Positions 63,948 to 64,000 of a stretch of DNA of 64,000 nucleotides are shown in pieces. Below the pieces are notes generated by a model, which saw only the letters and a program-made list of their open reading frames with translations, was not told the DNA's origin and searched no databases. The position numbers were made by a program, and so were the translations under genes. The DNA is from JBCBKU01 sp965267475 (GTDB lineage: Bacteria; Pseudomonadota; Alphaproteobacteria; Rhodobacterales; Rhodobacteraceae), in contig OZ254079.1 in the NCBI GenBank assembly GCA_965267475.1, forward strand, positions 3,038,001 through 3,102,000. Reading direction: 5' to 3'. Numbering within the stretch: position 1 is the first letter of the stretch; every line of letters starts with the position of its first letter.

Positions 63948-64000
63948 ATGAAAGCGCTCGTCCTGTTTGCCCACCCCTGCCCGGAAAGCTTTTCAGCCGC
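63948..64000 (+). CDS. NAD(P)H-dependent quinone reductase-like flavoprotein, 5' end only
   Basis: Only the first 17 residues are in the window (MKALVLFAHPCPESFSA). That start is typical of the flavodoxin-like fold NAD(P)H dehydrogenase (quinone) family. An in-frame ATG at 63873 would add 25 residues, but they would be read through two palindromes, so 63948 is preferred. It is probably the fifth enzyme or electron-transfer gene of the operon. Confidence 0.6.
   Translation, partial: MKALVLFAHPCPESFSA

Overview
The window comes from the chromosome of an alphaproteobacterium, most likely a member of the Rhodobacteraceae (Roseobacter group). The evidence is GC-rich coding sequence with short overlaps between genes (ATGA, TGATG), a class I lysyl-tRNA synthetase, an irr-fabA-fabB-fabI block, a pcaDCHGB operon, FNR-type boxes, a free-standing NDUFS4-like gene and the conserved miaB-phoH-ybeY-corC-lnt gene order. 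These are inferences from gene content; no genus is claimed.

Layout. 1-5283 (minus strand) is the RNA-modification and envelope operon miaB-phoH-ybeY-corC-lnt; lnt runs off the left edge. 5399-9300 holds an uncharacterised protein, a nitrate-sensor-type chemotaxis receptor and irr. 9474-12011 is fabA-fabB-fabI for unsaturated fatty acid synthesis. 12294-15986 is a coupled run of haloacid dehalogenase, hydrolase, threonine dehydratase-like and nuclease/phosphatase-family genes. 16036-19800 is the protocatechuate branch of the beta-ketoadipate pathway (pcaDCHGB). 19878-24853 holds a TetA-like exporter, an alcohol dehydrogenase, an acetyltransferase, an enolase-superfamily dehydratase and a phosphodiesterase. 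24993-26373 is a Crp-type regulator with a small membrane protein and a rhodanese, followed by tRNA-Arg(TCT). 26507-29224 holds an acetyltransferase, a glycosyltransferase, an NDUFS4-like subunit and an Rrf2 regulator with an AhpD-like partner behind a strong palindromic operator. uvrB follows at 29335-31530. 31541-32623 is an AT-richer island.

32624-44952 is mostly single housekeeping or accessory genes: monooxygenase-like and VOC proteins, acetyltransferases, a universal stress protein with an FNR box, lysS, a TerB-like protein, dehydrogenases, dacB, nadD and an aldo/keto reductase. 44953-46068 has no recognisable protein gene. It holds six copies of GGACAG, four of them in the loops of short stem-loops, and then three ACCC(A/T)GGGT boxes just upstream of a membrane-anchored LuxR-type regulator. 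This is the most unusual part of the window and may be an undescribed structured RNA with a regulator locus.

46740-58299 includes a lipoprotein hydrolase, a cobalt-type nitrile hydratase with its accessory protein, a type II NADH dehydrogenase, a MOSC protein, ettA, a second AT-rich orphan, an FNR-box-preceded ydcH-like gene, a cold-shock protein, dodecin, a ParA, a SRAP-family protein lacking its catalytic cysteine, and RidA. 58524-64000 is a tightly coupled operon: an NMT1-type ABC importer, a cytosine-deaminase-like amidohydrolase, an FAD-linked oxidase and the start of a quinone reductase-like gene. It probably imports and degrades an unidentified nitrogenous compound.
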